Below are positions 1-7,992 of a stretch of DNA of 36,016 nucleotides, in pieces (position 1 is the stretch's first letter; each line of letters starts with the position of its first letter). Source of the DNA: Chelativorans alearensis (GTDB taxonomy: Bacteria > Pseudomonadota > Alphaproteobacteria > Rhizobiales > Rhizobiaceae). Where the stretch lies: positions 1 to 36,016 of the forward strand of contig NZ_WQNI01000026.1 of NCBI RefSeq assembly GCF_010993735.1, written 5' to 3'. The notes below the pieces were generated by a model. The model worked only from the letters and a program-made list of their open reading frames with translations. It did not search any database and was not told where the DNA came from. The position numbers and the translations under genes were made by a program.

Positions 1-3000
1 CGGCGGCCGCGAGCGCGTCGGGCCAGCGGCCCCGCGACAGGCGCCGAAGGGTGGCAATGCGGTCGGCGCGGCGCGCCCAGTTGCCCTTCCTTGGGTCTGG
101 CATACGCGCGGCCAGCGTTTCGGCATCGACCGGGCTTGCCGCCGGCGCGCCGGCCGCCCCCTTCCCGCGGCGGAAGCGGCGCAGGTAGAGCGGCCCGCCG
201 GCCTTCGGCCCGGTGCCCGAGAGGCCCTCGCCGCCGAAGGGCTGTGAGCCGACGACGGCGCCGATCTGGTTGCGGTTGACGTAGATATTGCCGACGTGGA
301 TGCTGTCCACCACCTCCTGCACCCGCGCGTCGATGCGCGTGTGCAATCCGAAGGTCAGCCCGTAACCCCTTGCATTGACGTTCGAAATCACCTTCGCCAG
401 ATCCTCGGCCTCGAAGGTCGCCACGTGCAGGACCGGGCCGAACACCTCGCGCTCCATCTCCTCGATGCCGGAGACCTTGAAGGCGCTGGGGGCAACGAAG
501 CGCCCGCCCGCCGGCGGTTCGATACGGGCGATCAGGCGGCCTTCCTTCTCCATCTTCTCGCAGTAGCCGGCGATGCCGGAAAGCGCCTCGTCGTCGATGA
601 CGGGCCCGACATCGGTCGAAACCTGCCACGGATTGCCGACCGACAGCGCCTCCATGGCGCCCTTGAGCATGCCGACGATGCGCTTTTCCACGTCCTTCTG
701 CACGTAGAGGACACGCAGCGCGGAACAGCGCTGGCCGGCGCTCTGGAAGGCGGAAGCGACGATGTCGCGCACCGCCTGCTCGGGCAATGCCGTCGAATCG
801 ACAATCATCGCGTTGAGCCCGCCGGTCTCGGCGATCAGCATGGCATCGGGCGATGCCGTCTCGGCAAGCTGCCGCTCGATCAGGCGGGCGACCTCCACCG
901 AACCCGTGAAACAGACGCCGGCAATGCGCGGGTCGGCCGTCAGCGGCGCGCCGACGGACGGCCCATCGCCCGGCAGAAGCTGCAGCACATCCTGAGGGAT
1001 GCCCGCCTCGTGCATCAGCGCCGCCGCGCGCGCGGCGATCAGGCAGGTCTGCTCGGCCGGTTTGGCGACGATCGCGTTGCCGGTGACGAGCGCGGCGGCG
1101 ATCTGCCCGGTGAAGATGGCAAGCGGGAAGTTCCACGGCGAGATGCAGACGATGACGCCGCGCGCCTCCGTCCCCTCCTCCGCCTGCGATGCGCCGTTGG
1201 CGTAGTAGCGCAGGAAGTCGACGGCCTCGCGCACCTCGGCGATGCCGTCGGCCAGCGACTTGCCGGCCTCGCGCGCGGCGAGCGCGAAGAACTCTCCGGC
1301 GTGGGCCTCGTAGAGATCGGCGATGCGGCGCAGGATCGCCGCCCGTTCCTTGACGGGCGTGGCGGCCCAAGCGGGTTGCGCGGCAAGGGCGATCTTCACC
1401 GCCTCCCGCGCCTCTTCGGCCGAGGCATCGACGACCGTGCCGACCGTCTCGTCCATACGCGCCGGGTTGAGGACGGTACGGGCCTCGCCCCCGTCGTGCG
1501 CACGCGTCATCGGCCGCGCCTCCCAGCGGTGGGGGCTGAGGAAGGGACGCCGCGCCTCCTCGATATCGGCGAGCGTTTCCGGGTCCGTCAGGTCCCAGCC
1601 CTTCGAATTCCGCCGCTGCGGGCCGAAGATCGCGAGCGGCGCGGGAATGGCGGGGTTGGCGGCCCTGCCGTTGGCCGCGACGGCCGTGAAGGGGTCGCGG
1701 GCGATCTCGTCGGCGCTTACCTCCTCGTCGACGATCTGGTGCACGAAGGAGGAGTTGGCGCCGTTTTCCAGAAGCCGCCGCACCAGATAGGCCAGGAGGT
1801 CCTCATGCGCGCCCACCGGCGCGTAGACGCGGCAGCGTGTGCCCTCGCGCCGCCGCACGATCTCGTGCAGCGCTTCGCCCATGCCGTGCAGCCGCTGGAA
1901 CTCGAAGGCCTGCTTGTCTTCGGCCATGGCAAGGACGGCGGCCACCGTGTGGGCATTGTGCGTGGCGAATTGCGGATAGACGCGGTCGGTCATGGAAAGG
2001 AGCTTGCGGGCGCAGGCGATGTAGGAGACGTCCGTGTTCACCTTGCGTGTGAAGACGGGATAGCCTTCGAGCCCCATCACCTGGGCGCGCTTGATCTCCG
2101 TATCCCAGTAGGCGCCCTTGACCAGCCGCACCATGATCTTGCGGTCGAGCTTCCGGGCCAGCGCGTAGAGCCAGTCAAGCACGAAGGGCGCGCGCTGGCT
2201 GTAGGCCTGAACGACGACGCCGAAGCCGTCCCATCCTTCAAGGGAGGGATCGGCAAGGACGCGCTCGATCACGTCGAGCGACAGGTCGAGCCGATCCGCC
2301 TCCTCGGCGTCGACGTTGAGCCCCATGCCCGCCGCGCGCGCCGCCTGGGCGAGAAGCAGGAGCCGCTCCGCCATCACCGGCAGCACCTTTTTGCCTTGCG
2401 TTGCCTCATAGCGCGGGTGAAGCGCCGAGAGCTTTACCGAGATGCCCGGATTGGCGCGGATATCACCGCTTTTCGCTTCGCCCCGAAGGGCCGCGATCGC
2501 CTGCCGGTAGGCCTCGAAATAGCGCAGGGCATCGGCCTGCGTCCGCGCCGCCTCGCCCAGCATGTCGTAGGAATAGGTGTAGCCCTTGTCCGTGTTGGCG
2601 CGGCCGCGCTTGACGGCCTCACGAATAGTGCGGCCGAGCACGAACTGCTCGCCCATCTCGCGCATGGCCGCCGCCACCGCGGTGCGGATGACCGGCTCGC
2701 CGAGCCTTCTCACCATGGCGCGCAGCGTCGCCTCCACGCCATCGCCCCTCTCGTCCAGCACGCGGCCGGTGAGCACCAGCGCCCAGGTGGAGGCGTTGAC
2801 GAAGATGGAGGCGGAGGAGCCGGAGTGCGCCGACCAGTCGTGCGGGGCGATCTTGTCGCGGATGAGATCGTCCACCGTCTCCGCGTCGGGCACGCGCAGA
2901 AGCGCCTCGGCCAGGCACATCAGCGCCACGCCCTCGGCCGTGGAGAGCCCGTATTCGGACAGGAAGGCTTCCATCAGATGCAGGTCGGAACGCGCCCTGA

Positions 3001-3157
3001 CCGCCCGCACAAGCTCCGCCGCCTGCGCGGAGATCGCCTCGCGCCGCGCCTCGGACAGCGCCGCCGTCCCGACGAGCCCCGCAAGCGTGCGGTCCTCGTC
3101 GGCGAGATACTGCGCGCGGATCGCCCCGCGCAGAACGTCGAGATCTGATGCGAGCAT
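1..3157 (-). CDS. putA: Bifunctional proline dehydrogenase / L-glutamate-gamma-semialdehyde dehydrogenase PutA (3' end beyond window)
   Basis: Oxidises proline to glutamate in two steps: an FAD proline dehydrogenase domain makes pyrroline-5-carboxylate and an NAD aldehyde dehydrogenase domain makes glutamate. The frame is open from 3157 to the window edge (1052 residues seen). The proline dehydrogenase part carries RLVKGAYWDTEIK and a RRLLENGANSSFVHQI stretch. The dehydrogenase part has ITPWNFPLAIF-like (here CISPWNFPLAIF), the IAETGG glutamate motif and catalytic Cys about residue 811 in SAGQRCSAL. The protein starts MLASDLDVLRGAI, so there is no N-terminal ribbon-helix-helix DNA-binding domain as in enterobacterial PutA. 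The start is firm: AGGGGAA lies 6 nt upstream and an in-frame TAA sits two codons before the ATG. Residues after the dehydrogenase domain run on past the edge, so this may be a long (type B-like) PutA. The divergent Lrp-type gene is its probable regulator. Confidence 0.96.
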   Translation of the reverse strand, partial: MLASDLDVLRGAIRAQYLADEDRTLAGLVGTAALSEARREAISAQAAELVRAVRARSDLHLMEAFLSEYGLSTAEGVALMCLAEALLRVPDAETVDDLIRDKIAPHDWSAHSGSSASIFVNASTWALVLTGRVLDERGDGVEATLRAMVRRLGEPVIRTAVAAAMREMGEQFVLGRTIREAVKRGRANTDKGYTYSYDMLGEAARTQADALRYFEAYRQAIAALRGEAKSGDIRANPGISVKLSALHPRYEATQGKKVLPVMAERLLLLAQAARAAGMGLNVDAEEADRLDLSLDVIERVLADPSLEGWDGFGVVVQAYSQRAPFVLDWLYALARKLDRKIMVRLVKGAYWDTEIKRAQVMGLEGYPVFTRKVNTDVSYIACARKLLSMTDRVYPQFATHNAHTVAAVLAMAEDKQAFEFQRLHGMGEALHEIVRRREGTRCRVYAPVGAHEDLLAYLVRRLLENGANSSFVHQIVDEEVSADEIARDPFTAVAANGRAANPAIPAPLAIFGPQRRNSKGWDLTDPETLADIEEARRPFLSPHRWEARPMTRAHDGGEARTVLNPARMDETVGTVVDASAEEAREAVKIALAAQPAWAATPVKERAAILRRIADLYEAHAGEFFALAAREAGKSLADGIAEVREAVDFLRYYANGASQAEEGTEARGVIVCISPWNFPLAIFTGQIAAALVTGNAIVAKPAEQTCLIAARAAALMHEAGIPQDVLQLLPGDGPSVGAPLTADPRIAGVCFTGSVEVARLIERQLAETASPDAMLIAETGGLNAMIVDSTALPEQAVRDIVASAFQSAGQRCSALRVLYVQKDVEKRIVGMLKGAMEALSVGNPWQVSTDVGPVIDDEALSGIAGYCEKMEKEGRLIARIEPPAGGRFVAPSAFKVSGIEEMEREVFGPVLHVATFEAEDLAKVISNVNARGYGLTFGLHTRIDARVQEVVDSIHVGNIYVNRNQIGAVVGSQPFGGEGLSGTGPKAGGPLYLRRFRRGKGAAGAPAASPVDAETLAARMPDPRKGNWARRADRIATLRRLSRGRWPDALAAA

Positions 3158-3165
3158 CGTTTATT

Positions 3166-3199
3166 CCCCTGTGCTTCTTCGGCCCCTGTGCTTCTTCGG
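3166..3199. repeat. Two perfect tandem copies of a 17-bp unit in the putA leader
   Basis: The unit cccctgtgcttcttcgg occurs at 3166-3182 and again at 3183-3199, just upstream of the putA start codon. The first copy contributes the putA ribosome-binding site (AGGGG on the minus strand), so the second copy places a duplicate Shine-Dalgarno-like sequence 17 bp further upstream. It looks like a recent slippage duplication. Confidence 0.8.
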
Positions 3200-3321
3200 C
3201 CAGCGGTTTTTCGGACTCATAACATATGGTGTTTCCCCGCCATGGTCTGAAATAAGGATATTGCCAGGCGAAAATGACTATTATAAGCCGAGTTCATCTT
3301 ATGATCGAACTGGAAAAACAG

Positions 3322-3771
3322 ATGTCTTCAGACCGTTTGGACCGCATCGACCGCAACATCCTCGGCGCCCTGTCGCAGGACGGCCGGCTTTCGATGGCTG
3401 AACTGGCAAGGCGTGTCGGCCTTTCCAAGACGCCGGTGCTCGCGCGCCTCAAGCGGCTGGAGAAGGACGGTGTCATCCGCGGCTACGCGGCCATCGTCGA
3501 CCGCGAGCGCATGGGCGAAGGCCATGTCGCCTTCGTCCAGGTCACGCTTTCCGACACGCGCTCGACGGCGCTCGCTGACTTCAACCGCGCCGTTCTGGCC
3601 GTGCCCGAGATCGACCAGTGCCACATGATCGCGGCGAGTTTCGACTATCTTCTGAAGGTGCGCACGAAGGATATCCAGGCCTACCGCCGCGTGCTGGGCG
3701 AGAAGATTTCCAGCCTGCCCCACGTCTCGCATACCTCGACATTCGTGGCGATGGAGACGGTCAGGGAGTAG
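3322..3771 (+). CDS. putR: Lrp/AsnC-family transcriptional regulator, probable proline-responsive activator of putA
   Basis: A 149-residue Lrp/AsnC protein. An N-terminal winged helix-turn-helix (LDRIDRNILGALSQDGRLSMAELARRVGLSKTPV, about residues 5-40) is followed by the RAM ligand-binding domain with the usual GHVAFVQVTL strand and a C-terminal HVSHTSTFVAMETVRE. It is divergent from putA across about 165 bp. In Alphaproteobacteria an Lrp-type gene in this position (PutR) activates putA in response to proline, and I infer the same role. In-frame ATGs also exist at 3274 and 3301. I chose 3322 because GGAAAAACAG precedes it and because family members begin at LDRIDRNIL. An AT-rich TATTATAA stretch at 3279-3286 could hold the -10 element, but no convincing -35 partner is seen. 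Confidence 0.85.
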   Translation: MSSDRLDRIDRNILGALSQDGRLSMAELARRVGLSKTPVLARLKRLEKDGVIRGYAAIVDRERMGEGHVAFVQVTLSDTRSTALADFNRAVLAVPEIDQCHMIAASFDYLLKVRTKDIQAYRRVLGEKISSLPHVSHTSTFVAMETVRE

Positions 3772-4044
3772 CTATCGCCGGTAGATTTCGCGCCGGTTAC
3801 CGACCCGCACGATCAGAATCCGCACCGCGTCGTCTTCGATATGGGCAATCACGCGATAATCGCCGACGCGATATTTCCAGAATGAACCCAAATCCGGCCC
3901 TTTGAGCGCTGCGCCGATCGCACGGGGATCATCCAATTTCGCAACGCGCTCATGAAGGAAGCGCAGAATCCGCCGCGCCGCCTCGTGCCCCAGCTTGCCA
4001 AGCTCGCGCTCGGCGGCCTTGTGAAACTCAATCCTCCACGCCAT
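3772..4044 (-). CDS. RelE/ParE-family toxin of a type II toxin-antitoxin pair
   Basis: A 90-residue basic protein of RelE/ParE type. It begins MAWRIEFHKAAERELGKL and carries RVGDYRVIAHIEDD and the C-terminal VRVGNRREIYRR, the two strands that usually hold the RelE arginine and tyrosine residues. RelE proteins cleave mRNA on the ribosome; ParE relatives instead poison gyrase, and sequence alone does not decide between them. Many relatives have a histidine where this one has Asn in VGNRRE. It overlaps the upstream antitoxin gene by 17 nt (4028-4044), so translation is probably coupled. Its stop lies directly against the end of the convergent Lrp gene (3771), leaving no intergenic space. Confidence 0.85.
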   Translation of the reverse strand: MAWRIEFHKAAERELGKLGHEAARRILRFLHERVAKLDDPRAIGAALKGPDLGSFWKYRVGDYRVIAHIEDDAVRILIVRVGNRREIYRR

Positions 4045-4252
4045 AGCGCGCCATCAGGGCGGAAAGCGGCACGGTTTCGCCATCCTCCCTGCGCAATTCC
4101 TCCAGGCGCTGAGCAGCCAGATGGAGATCCTCGAGGTCGTCCAGATATTCAAGGATGGCTTCACGCGCGTAAAAGCTCTTGCTGCGCCCTGTACGCTTGG
4201 CTAGCGCGTCAAGCCGCGCCTCGATTTCCGGAGGAAGCCTCAAAGCCAGCAT
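4028..4252 (-). CDS. Ribbon-helix-helix antitoxin of the RelBE-like pair
   Basis: A 74-residue acidic protein starting MLALRLPPEIEARLDALAKRTGRSKSFYAREAI, a textbook ribbon-helix-helix (MetJ/Arc-type) DNA-binding domain of RelB-like antitoxins. An acidic C-terminal tail (DDLEDLHLAAQRLEELRRE) follows that would wrap the toxin. The start at 4252 is set by GGGAG 7 nt upstream and by family length; the frame stays open further upstream, but that stretch contains the operator. Antitoxin first and toxin second with overlap is the normal order. The complex probably autorepresses through the inverted repeat at 4269-4284. Confidence 0.87.
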   Translation of the reverse strand: MLALRLPPEIEARLDALAKRTGRSKSFYAREAILEYLDDLEDLHLAAQRLEELRREDGETVPLSALMARYGVED

Positions 4253-4268
4253 GGTCGTACTCCCGGTT

Positions 4269-4284
4269 GCTATACAAATATAGC
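4269..4284. promoter_or_regulatory. Inverted-repeat operator of the toxin-antitoxin pair
   Basis: GCTATA-CAAA-TATAGC is a perfect 6-bp inverted repeat with a 4-bp spacer, located 17-32 bp upstream of the antitoxin start. It overlaps AT-rich sequence that could serve as the -10 element. Ribbon-helix-helix antitoxins bind such short palindromes over their own promoter. Assignment is by position and symmetry only. Confidence 0.6.
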
Positions 4285-4393
4285 ATGCCCTCGCCATAGC
4301 ACCAACTTGCATGCGTGGCGACGACACCACGCCCATTTGCCCCACCCATGGAACGTGCTATGCGCGACGCGGTTTTCGAACGAGGGAAAGCGT

Positions 4394-5323
4394 ATGGAAA
4401 AGGGCGGTATCGCGTCGGTGGGTGAGTGCATGCTGGAGCTTTCCGGCGGCAGCGGCGGCAATTGGCGCATGGGGCATGCCGGCGACACCTTCAACACGCT
4501 GTGGGCCATGCGCGCACTGACGCCGGAAACGATCGCGGCCGACTATGTCAGCGCCTTCGGCGACGACCCCTTCTCCGCCGACCAGAGGAATTTCTTTGCC
4601 GATCATGGCATCGGCACCGCGGCGAGCCCGGTCATTCCGGGAAAGCGTCCCGGCCTTTATGCCATCACGCTCGACGGCGCCGAGCGCTCCTTCACCTACT
4701 GGCGCGCCGATTCGGCGGCGAGGTGCCTGGCGGACGATCCGCTTGCATTAGAAAAGAGCCTGGAAAAACGGGCGCTTGTCTATTTTTCCGGAATCACTTT
4801 GGCAATTCTCGAGGAGCCGGCGCGAAAGACGCTGATCGCGGCACTGGAAACGGCGCGTAAGGACGGCAGCCGCATCGCCTTCGACCCCAACTACCGGCCG
4901 CGCCTGTGGGCCTCGCCCGAGGCAGCGCGAGCGGCGATCGATGCCGCGCTTGCCGTCTGCGACATCGCGCTGCCCACCTTTCCCGACGAGGCGGAACTAT
5001 ACGGCGACAAGGACCCGCAGGCGACAGCGCGGCGGTTGGCGGAGGCCGGCGTGGGCGAGGCCGCGATCAAGAACGGGGCGGAGCCGACATTGCTCTCGGC
5101 CGGCGGCGGCGCGGTCTTAATCCCCGCCGTCGCGGTGGCCGATCCGGTCGACACCACCGGCGCCGGCGATTCCTTCAACGGCGCCTATCTTGCCGCAAGG
5201 GTTGCGGGCCTCGCGCCGGAGACGGCCGCCCGCCGCGCCCACAAGGTGGCGGCGGCGGTGATCCAGGTGCACGGGGCCCTGGCGCCGTTTTCCGTGCTGC
5301 GCGAAGCGTTCGCCGAGGCGTGA
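4394..5323 (+). CDS. kdgK: 2-dehydro-3-deoxygluconokinase (PfkB-family sugar kinase)
   Basis: Phosphorylates 2-keto-3-deoxygluconate to KDPG for cleavage in the Entner-Doudoroff branch used for hexuronates. It is a 309-residue ribokinase-fold protein with an N-terminal ASVGECMLELS strand, a GHAGDTFNTLWA segment that replaces the usual PfkB glycine-rich signature, IAFDPNYRPRLW in the middle, and the C-terminal anion-hole motif DTTGAGDSF at about residues 253-261, whose Asp is the catalytic base. FDPNYRP and the length fit KDG kinases better than ribokinase or fructokinase, but substrate is not certain from sequence. The start at 4394 has GAGGGAAAG upstream; a longer frame from 4307 has no family similarity. 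It is convergent with the aldehyde dehydrogenase, with only 3 nt between stop codons. Confidence 0.85.
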   Translation: MEKGGIASVGECMLELSGGSGGNWRMGHAGDTFNTLWAMRALTPETIAADYVSAFGDDPFSADQRNFFADHGIGTAASPVIPGKRPGLYAITLDGAERSFTYWRADSAARCLADDPLALEKSLEKRALVYFSGITLAILEEPARKTLIAALETARKDGSRIAFDPNYRPRLWASPEAARAAIDAALAVCDIALPTFPDEAELYGDKDPQATARRLAEAGVGEAAIKNGAEPTLLSAGGGAVLIPAVAVADPVDTTGAGDSFNGAYLAARVAGLAPETAARRAHKVAAAVIQVHGALAPFSVLREAFAEA

Positions 5324-5326
5324 GGG

Positions 5327-6784
5327 CTACAGCCCCAGCCCTCCGATGCAGACATATTTGGTGTCGAGATAGTCCTCGATGCCCTGGTGGCCGCCCTCCT
5401 TGCCGAGGCCGGACTCCTTCAGGCCGCCGAACGGCGCCTCGACCGTGGTGATGATGCCCTCATTGACGCCGATGAGGCCGTATCTCAGTCCCTCCATCAC
5501 GCGGAAGGCGCGGCCGAGATCGGCCGTGTAGAAATAGCAGGCAAGGCCGAACGCGGTATCGTTGGCGAGCCTGACGGCCTCTTCCTCGTCATTGAAGCGG
5601 AAGATGGGCGAGACGGGGCCGAAGATCTCCTCCTGCATGAAGCGCATTTCGGGCGATGCCTCGGCGATCACCGTCGGCTCGAAGAAGGTGCCGCCGAGCG
5701 CATGCCGCTTGCCGCCGGCCACCACCTTGCCGCCCTTCTCGGCGGCGTCGGCGACCAGTTCCTCGACCTTCTCGACCGCCTTCTCGTCGATCAGCGGCCC
5801 CTGCTGCGTGCCCTCTTCGAGGCCGGAGCCCACCTTGAGCCTTTCGGTCGCCTCGACCAGCTTTTCCACGAAACGGTCGTAGACGCCCTCCTGCACGAAG
5901 AAGCGATTAGTGCACACGCAGGTCTGGCCGGAGTTGCGGTATTTCGCCGCCACCGCGCCTTCGACCGCACGCTCCACGTCAGCATCGTCGAAGACGAGGA
6001 AAGGCGCGTTGCCGCCAAGTTCCATCGATACCTTCTTGACGGTACCGGCGGACTTCCGGATGAGGGTCTTGCCGACCTCGGTGGAGCCGGTGAAGGTGAT
6101 CTTGCGCACCAGCGGGTTTTCCGTCAGTTCGTCGCCGATCTCGGAGGCAGAGCCGGTGACGATGTTGACGACACCCGCCGGAAAGCCCGCCTCCTCGGCG
6201 AGCACGCCCCAGGCGAGCCCGGAATAGGGCGTCTGCGAGGCCGGCTTGGCGACCGCCGTGCAGCCGGCGGCGAGCGCCGGGCCAAGCTTGCGCGCCAGCA
6301 TGGAGGAAGGAAAATTCCACGGCGTTATGGCGCCGATCACGCCGACCGGCTCTTTTGTGACGAGGATGCGCCGGTCCGCCCAGGGCGAAGGCACGACGTC
6401 GCCGTAGGTCCGCCGGCCCTCCTCGGCGTACCACAGCACATAGGCAGCCGACATGCCGACCTCGCCGCGCGCCTCGGCCAGCGGCTTGCCCTGCTCCATG
6501 ACCAGAAGCTCGGCCAGCGCCTCCTGGTTGTCCATGATGGCATCGTGCAGTTTGCGCAGGAGCTTGGCGCGGTCGTTGGCCGAGGTCTTCTTCCAGGAGT
6601 GGAAGGCTTCCTCGGCGGCCTCGATAGCGCGCCGGGTCTCAGTGCGGCCGCATTTCGGCACCGTGCCGATCGTCTGCCGCGTGGCGGGATTGACCACATC
6701 GATCATGGCACCCGAATCCGCTCCGACCCATGAGCCTCCGATGAAATTCGCCTCGCGCATGAAATGGCTTGTCTTCTTGAGCAT
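5327..6784 (-). CDS. gabD: NAD(P)-dependent succinate-semialdehyde dehydrogenase (GabD-type aldehyde dehydrogenase)
   Basis: A 485-residue aldehyde dehydrogenase of the GabD branch, which converts succinate semialdehyde to succinate at the end of GABA catabolism. Visible are ITPWNFPSSMLARK (residues 153-166), FTGSTEVGK (231-239), general-base Glu255 in MELGGNAPF, and the nucleophile Cys289 in NSGQTCVCTNR. The double-cysteine TCVCTNR and the C-terminal GLKESGLGKEGGHQGIEDYLDTKY are typical of GabD. The start at 6784 has GGAGGAAG directly upstream. It lies 132 bp downstream of an AEC-family permease on the same strand, suggesting a shared transcript. A glutarate-semialdehyde dehydrogenase role is possible, since the two activities overlap. 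Confidence 0.88.
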   Translation of the reverse strand: MLKKTSHFMREANFIGGSWVGADSGAMIDVVNPATRQTIGTVPKCGRTETRRAIEAAEEAFHSWKKTSANDRAKLLRKLHDAIMDNQEALAELLVMEQGKPLAEARGEVGMSAAYVLWYAEEGRRTYGDVVPSPWADRRILVTKEPVGVIGAITPWNFPSSMLARKLGPALAAGCTAVAKPASQTPYSGLAWGVLAEEAGFPAGVVNIVTGSASEIGDELTENPLVRKITFTGSTEVGKTLIRKSAGTVKKVSMELGGNAPFLVFDDADVERAVEGAVAAKYRNSGQTCVCTNRFFVQEGVYDRFVEKLVEATERLKVGSGLEEGTQQGPLIDEKAVEKVEELVADAAEKGGKVVAGGKRHALGGTFFEPTVIAEASPEMRFMQEEIFGPVSPIFRFNDEEEAVRLANDTAFGLACYFYTADLGRAFRVMEGLRYGLIGVNEGIITTVEAPFGGLKESGLGKEGGHQGIEDYLDTKYVCIGGLGL

Positions 6785-6916
6785 TCTTCCTCCTTCGCGC
6801 CGGCGGGCGCGGTTGGCTTTTCGGGGTCGTCCAGAAAACTGGTGCAATTCCCGGGCTGCGGCAAGGACCTGTCCGCGCTGGCCGGCTGGGCCACGCTCGA
6901 AAGCGCAAAAGCGCCG

Positions 6917-7864
6917 TCAGCCGAACATCCACTCCGCCACCGATAGCCAGAAAACCATGGTGAGAACAGCCGAGGCGGTGCCGATGCTCATGGCGTTCGC
7001 CGACAGCGCCTGGCCCGTGCCGAAGCGCATGGCGATAAGATAGGGATTGACGCCGGACGGCAGCGAGGCGGCGGCCACCACCACCTTCGCACTCATCGGC
7101 GGCAGGCCCGTCAGCTTGGCCATGGCGAGCGCCAGGCCCGGCATCACGAAAAGCTTCAGCGCCGCCACGGCGAGCGCCGGACGCACATTGCCGGTGATGC
7201 CGTAGCGCCTGAGCCCCAGCCCCATGGCGAACAGCGCCACCGGACCTGCGACATCGGCCAGCGCATCTACCAGCCGTGTCATCAGCGACGGCATTTCCAT
7301 TCCCGAAATGCGCCACAGAAGCCCAGCGGCGATGCCGACGATGAGGGGGCTCGACACCATGCTGCGCGCAAAGTCGCGCACCGCGCCGGCGATCCCTCGC
7401 GGCGCCCCCGCCCCGCCCAGCCAGCCGAACAGGATGATGGTGGTGCCGATCATGACCGGCAGATGGATGGAGACGATGAGCGACAGGACCTCGAAACCTT
7501 CCTGCCCGTAGACGCCGAGCATGAAGGGAATGCCGAGGAGCACCAGGTTGGAAAAGCTCGCCGCCAACCCGCCGACGACGGCGGCGCGGTTGTCGCGGCC
7601 AAAGACGTGAATCACCGCAAGCAACCCGATGAGCCAGGTTATGGCGACGGCGGTGAAATAGGACACCCAGAGGCTCACCGGCAGGCTGCCGCCGAAATCT
7701 GCGCCGGCCATGGTCCTGAAAAGCAGGAGCGGCACGGCCACCGAGACGGCGAAATCCGATAGGGCCTCGCCGGTCTCCTGCTTGAGCAGCCCGAACAAGC
7801 CGCTGGCATAACCGAGCGCGACAAGTGAGAAGACGAAAGCGATTGTTTCGACGAGGGGGGACAT
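6917..7864 (-). CDS. AEC-family (auxin efflux carrier-like) permease
   Basis: A 315-residue integral membrane protein with about ten hydrophobic helices in the two-bundle AEC pattern. It begins MSPLVETIAFVFSLVALGYASG and includes ASFSNLVLLGIPFMLGVYG and the late AAASLPSGVNPYLIAMRFG segment, which recalls the family's conserved proline/asparagine-broken helix. Bacterial AEC proteins carry malate, malonate and related organic acids or unknown substrates; nothing here fixes the substrate. I chose the start at 7864 because the first helix begins there, although the ribosome-binding site is weak; a longer frame to 8038 would add a non-family tail. The gabD gene follows on the same strand, so a dicarboxylate or semialdehyde precursor is a reasonable but untested guess. 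Confidence 0.82.
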   Translation of the reverse strand: MSPLVETIAFVFSLVALGYASGLFGLLKQETGEALSDFAVSVAVPLLLFRTMAGADFGGSLPVSLWVSYFTAVAITWLIGLLAVIHVFGRDNRAAVVGGLAASFSNLVLLGIPFMLGVYGQEGFEVLSLIVSIHLPVMIGTTIILFGWLGGAGAPRGIAGAVRDFARSMVSSPLIVGIAAGLLWRISGMEMPSLMTRLVDALADVAGPVALFAMGLGLRRYGITGNVRPALAVAALKLFVMPGLALAMAKLTGLPPMSAKVVVAAASLPSGVNPYLIAMRFGTGQALSANAMSIGTASAVLTMVFWLSVAEWMFG

Positions 7865-7939
7865 CGGCACCGGCTTTATGGGACCGGGTAAGGAACGGCA
7901 AGCAGGCGCGCCAGGAATACACAGTTGAAAAACCCGTGA

Positions 7940-7968
7940 TTGCTTACCGGCGCGCCATCCTCCTATAT
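7940..7968 (+). promoter_or_regulatory. Candidate sigma-70 promoter of the histidine-phosphatase gene
   Basis: TTGCTT at 7940-7945 and CTATAT at 7963-7968 are separated by 17 bp. CTATAT is the favoured alphaproteobacterial -10 form. The predicted transcript would start about 17 bp before the strong GGAGG ribosome-binding site of the gene at 7993. Confidence 0.55.
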
Positions 7969-7992
7969 GGTAAGACAACTTCGGAGGAATGC

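Noticed and set aside
296-3148. 950-codon open frame on the plus strand
   Set aside because: It is antisense to putA, whose minus-strand frame carries all proline dehydrogenase and aldehyde dehydrogenase motifs. High GC leaves long stop-free shadows.
5387-6733. 448-codon plus-strand frame opposite gabD
   Set aside because: Arginine/histidine-rich with no recognisable motif; gabD on the other strand has intact catalytic Glu and Cys.
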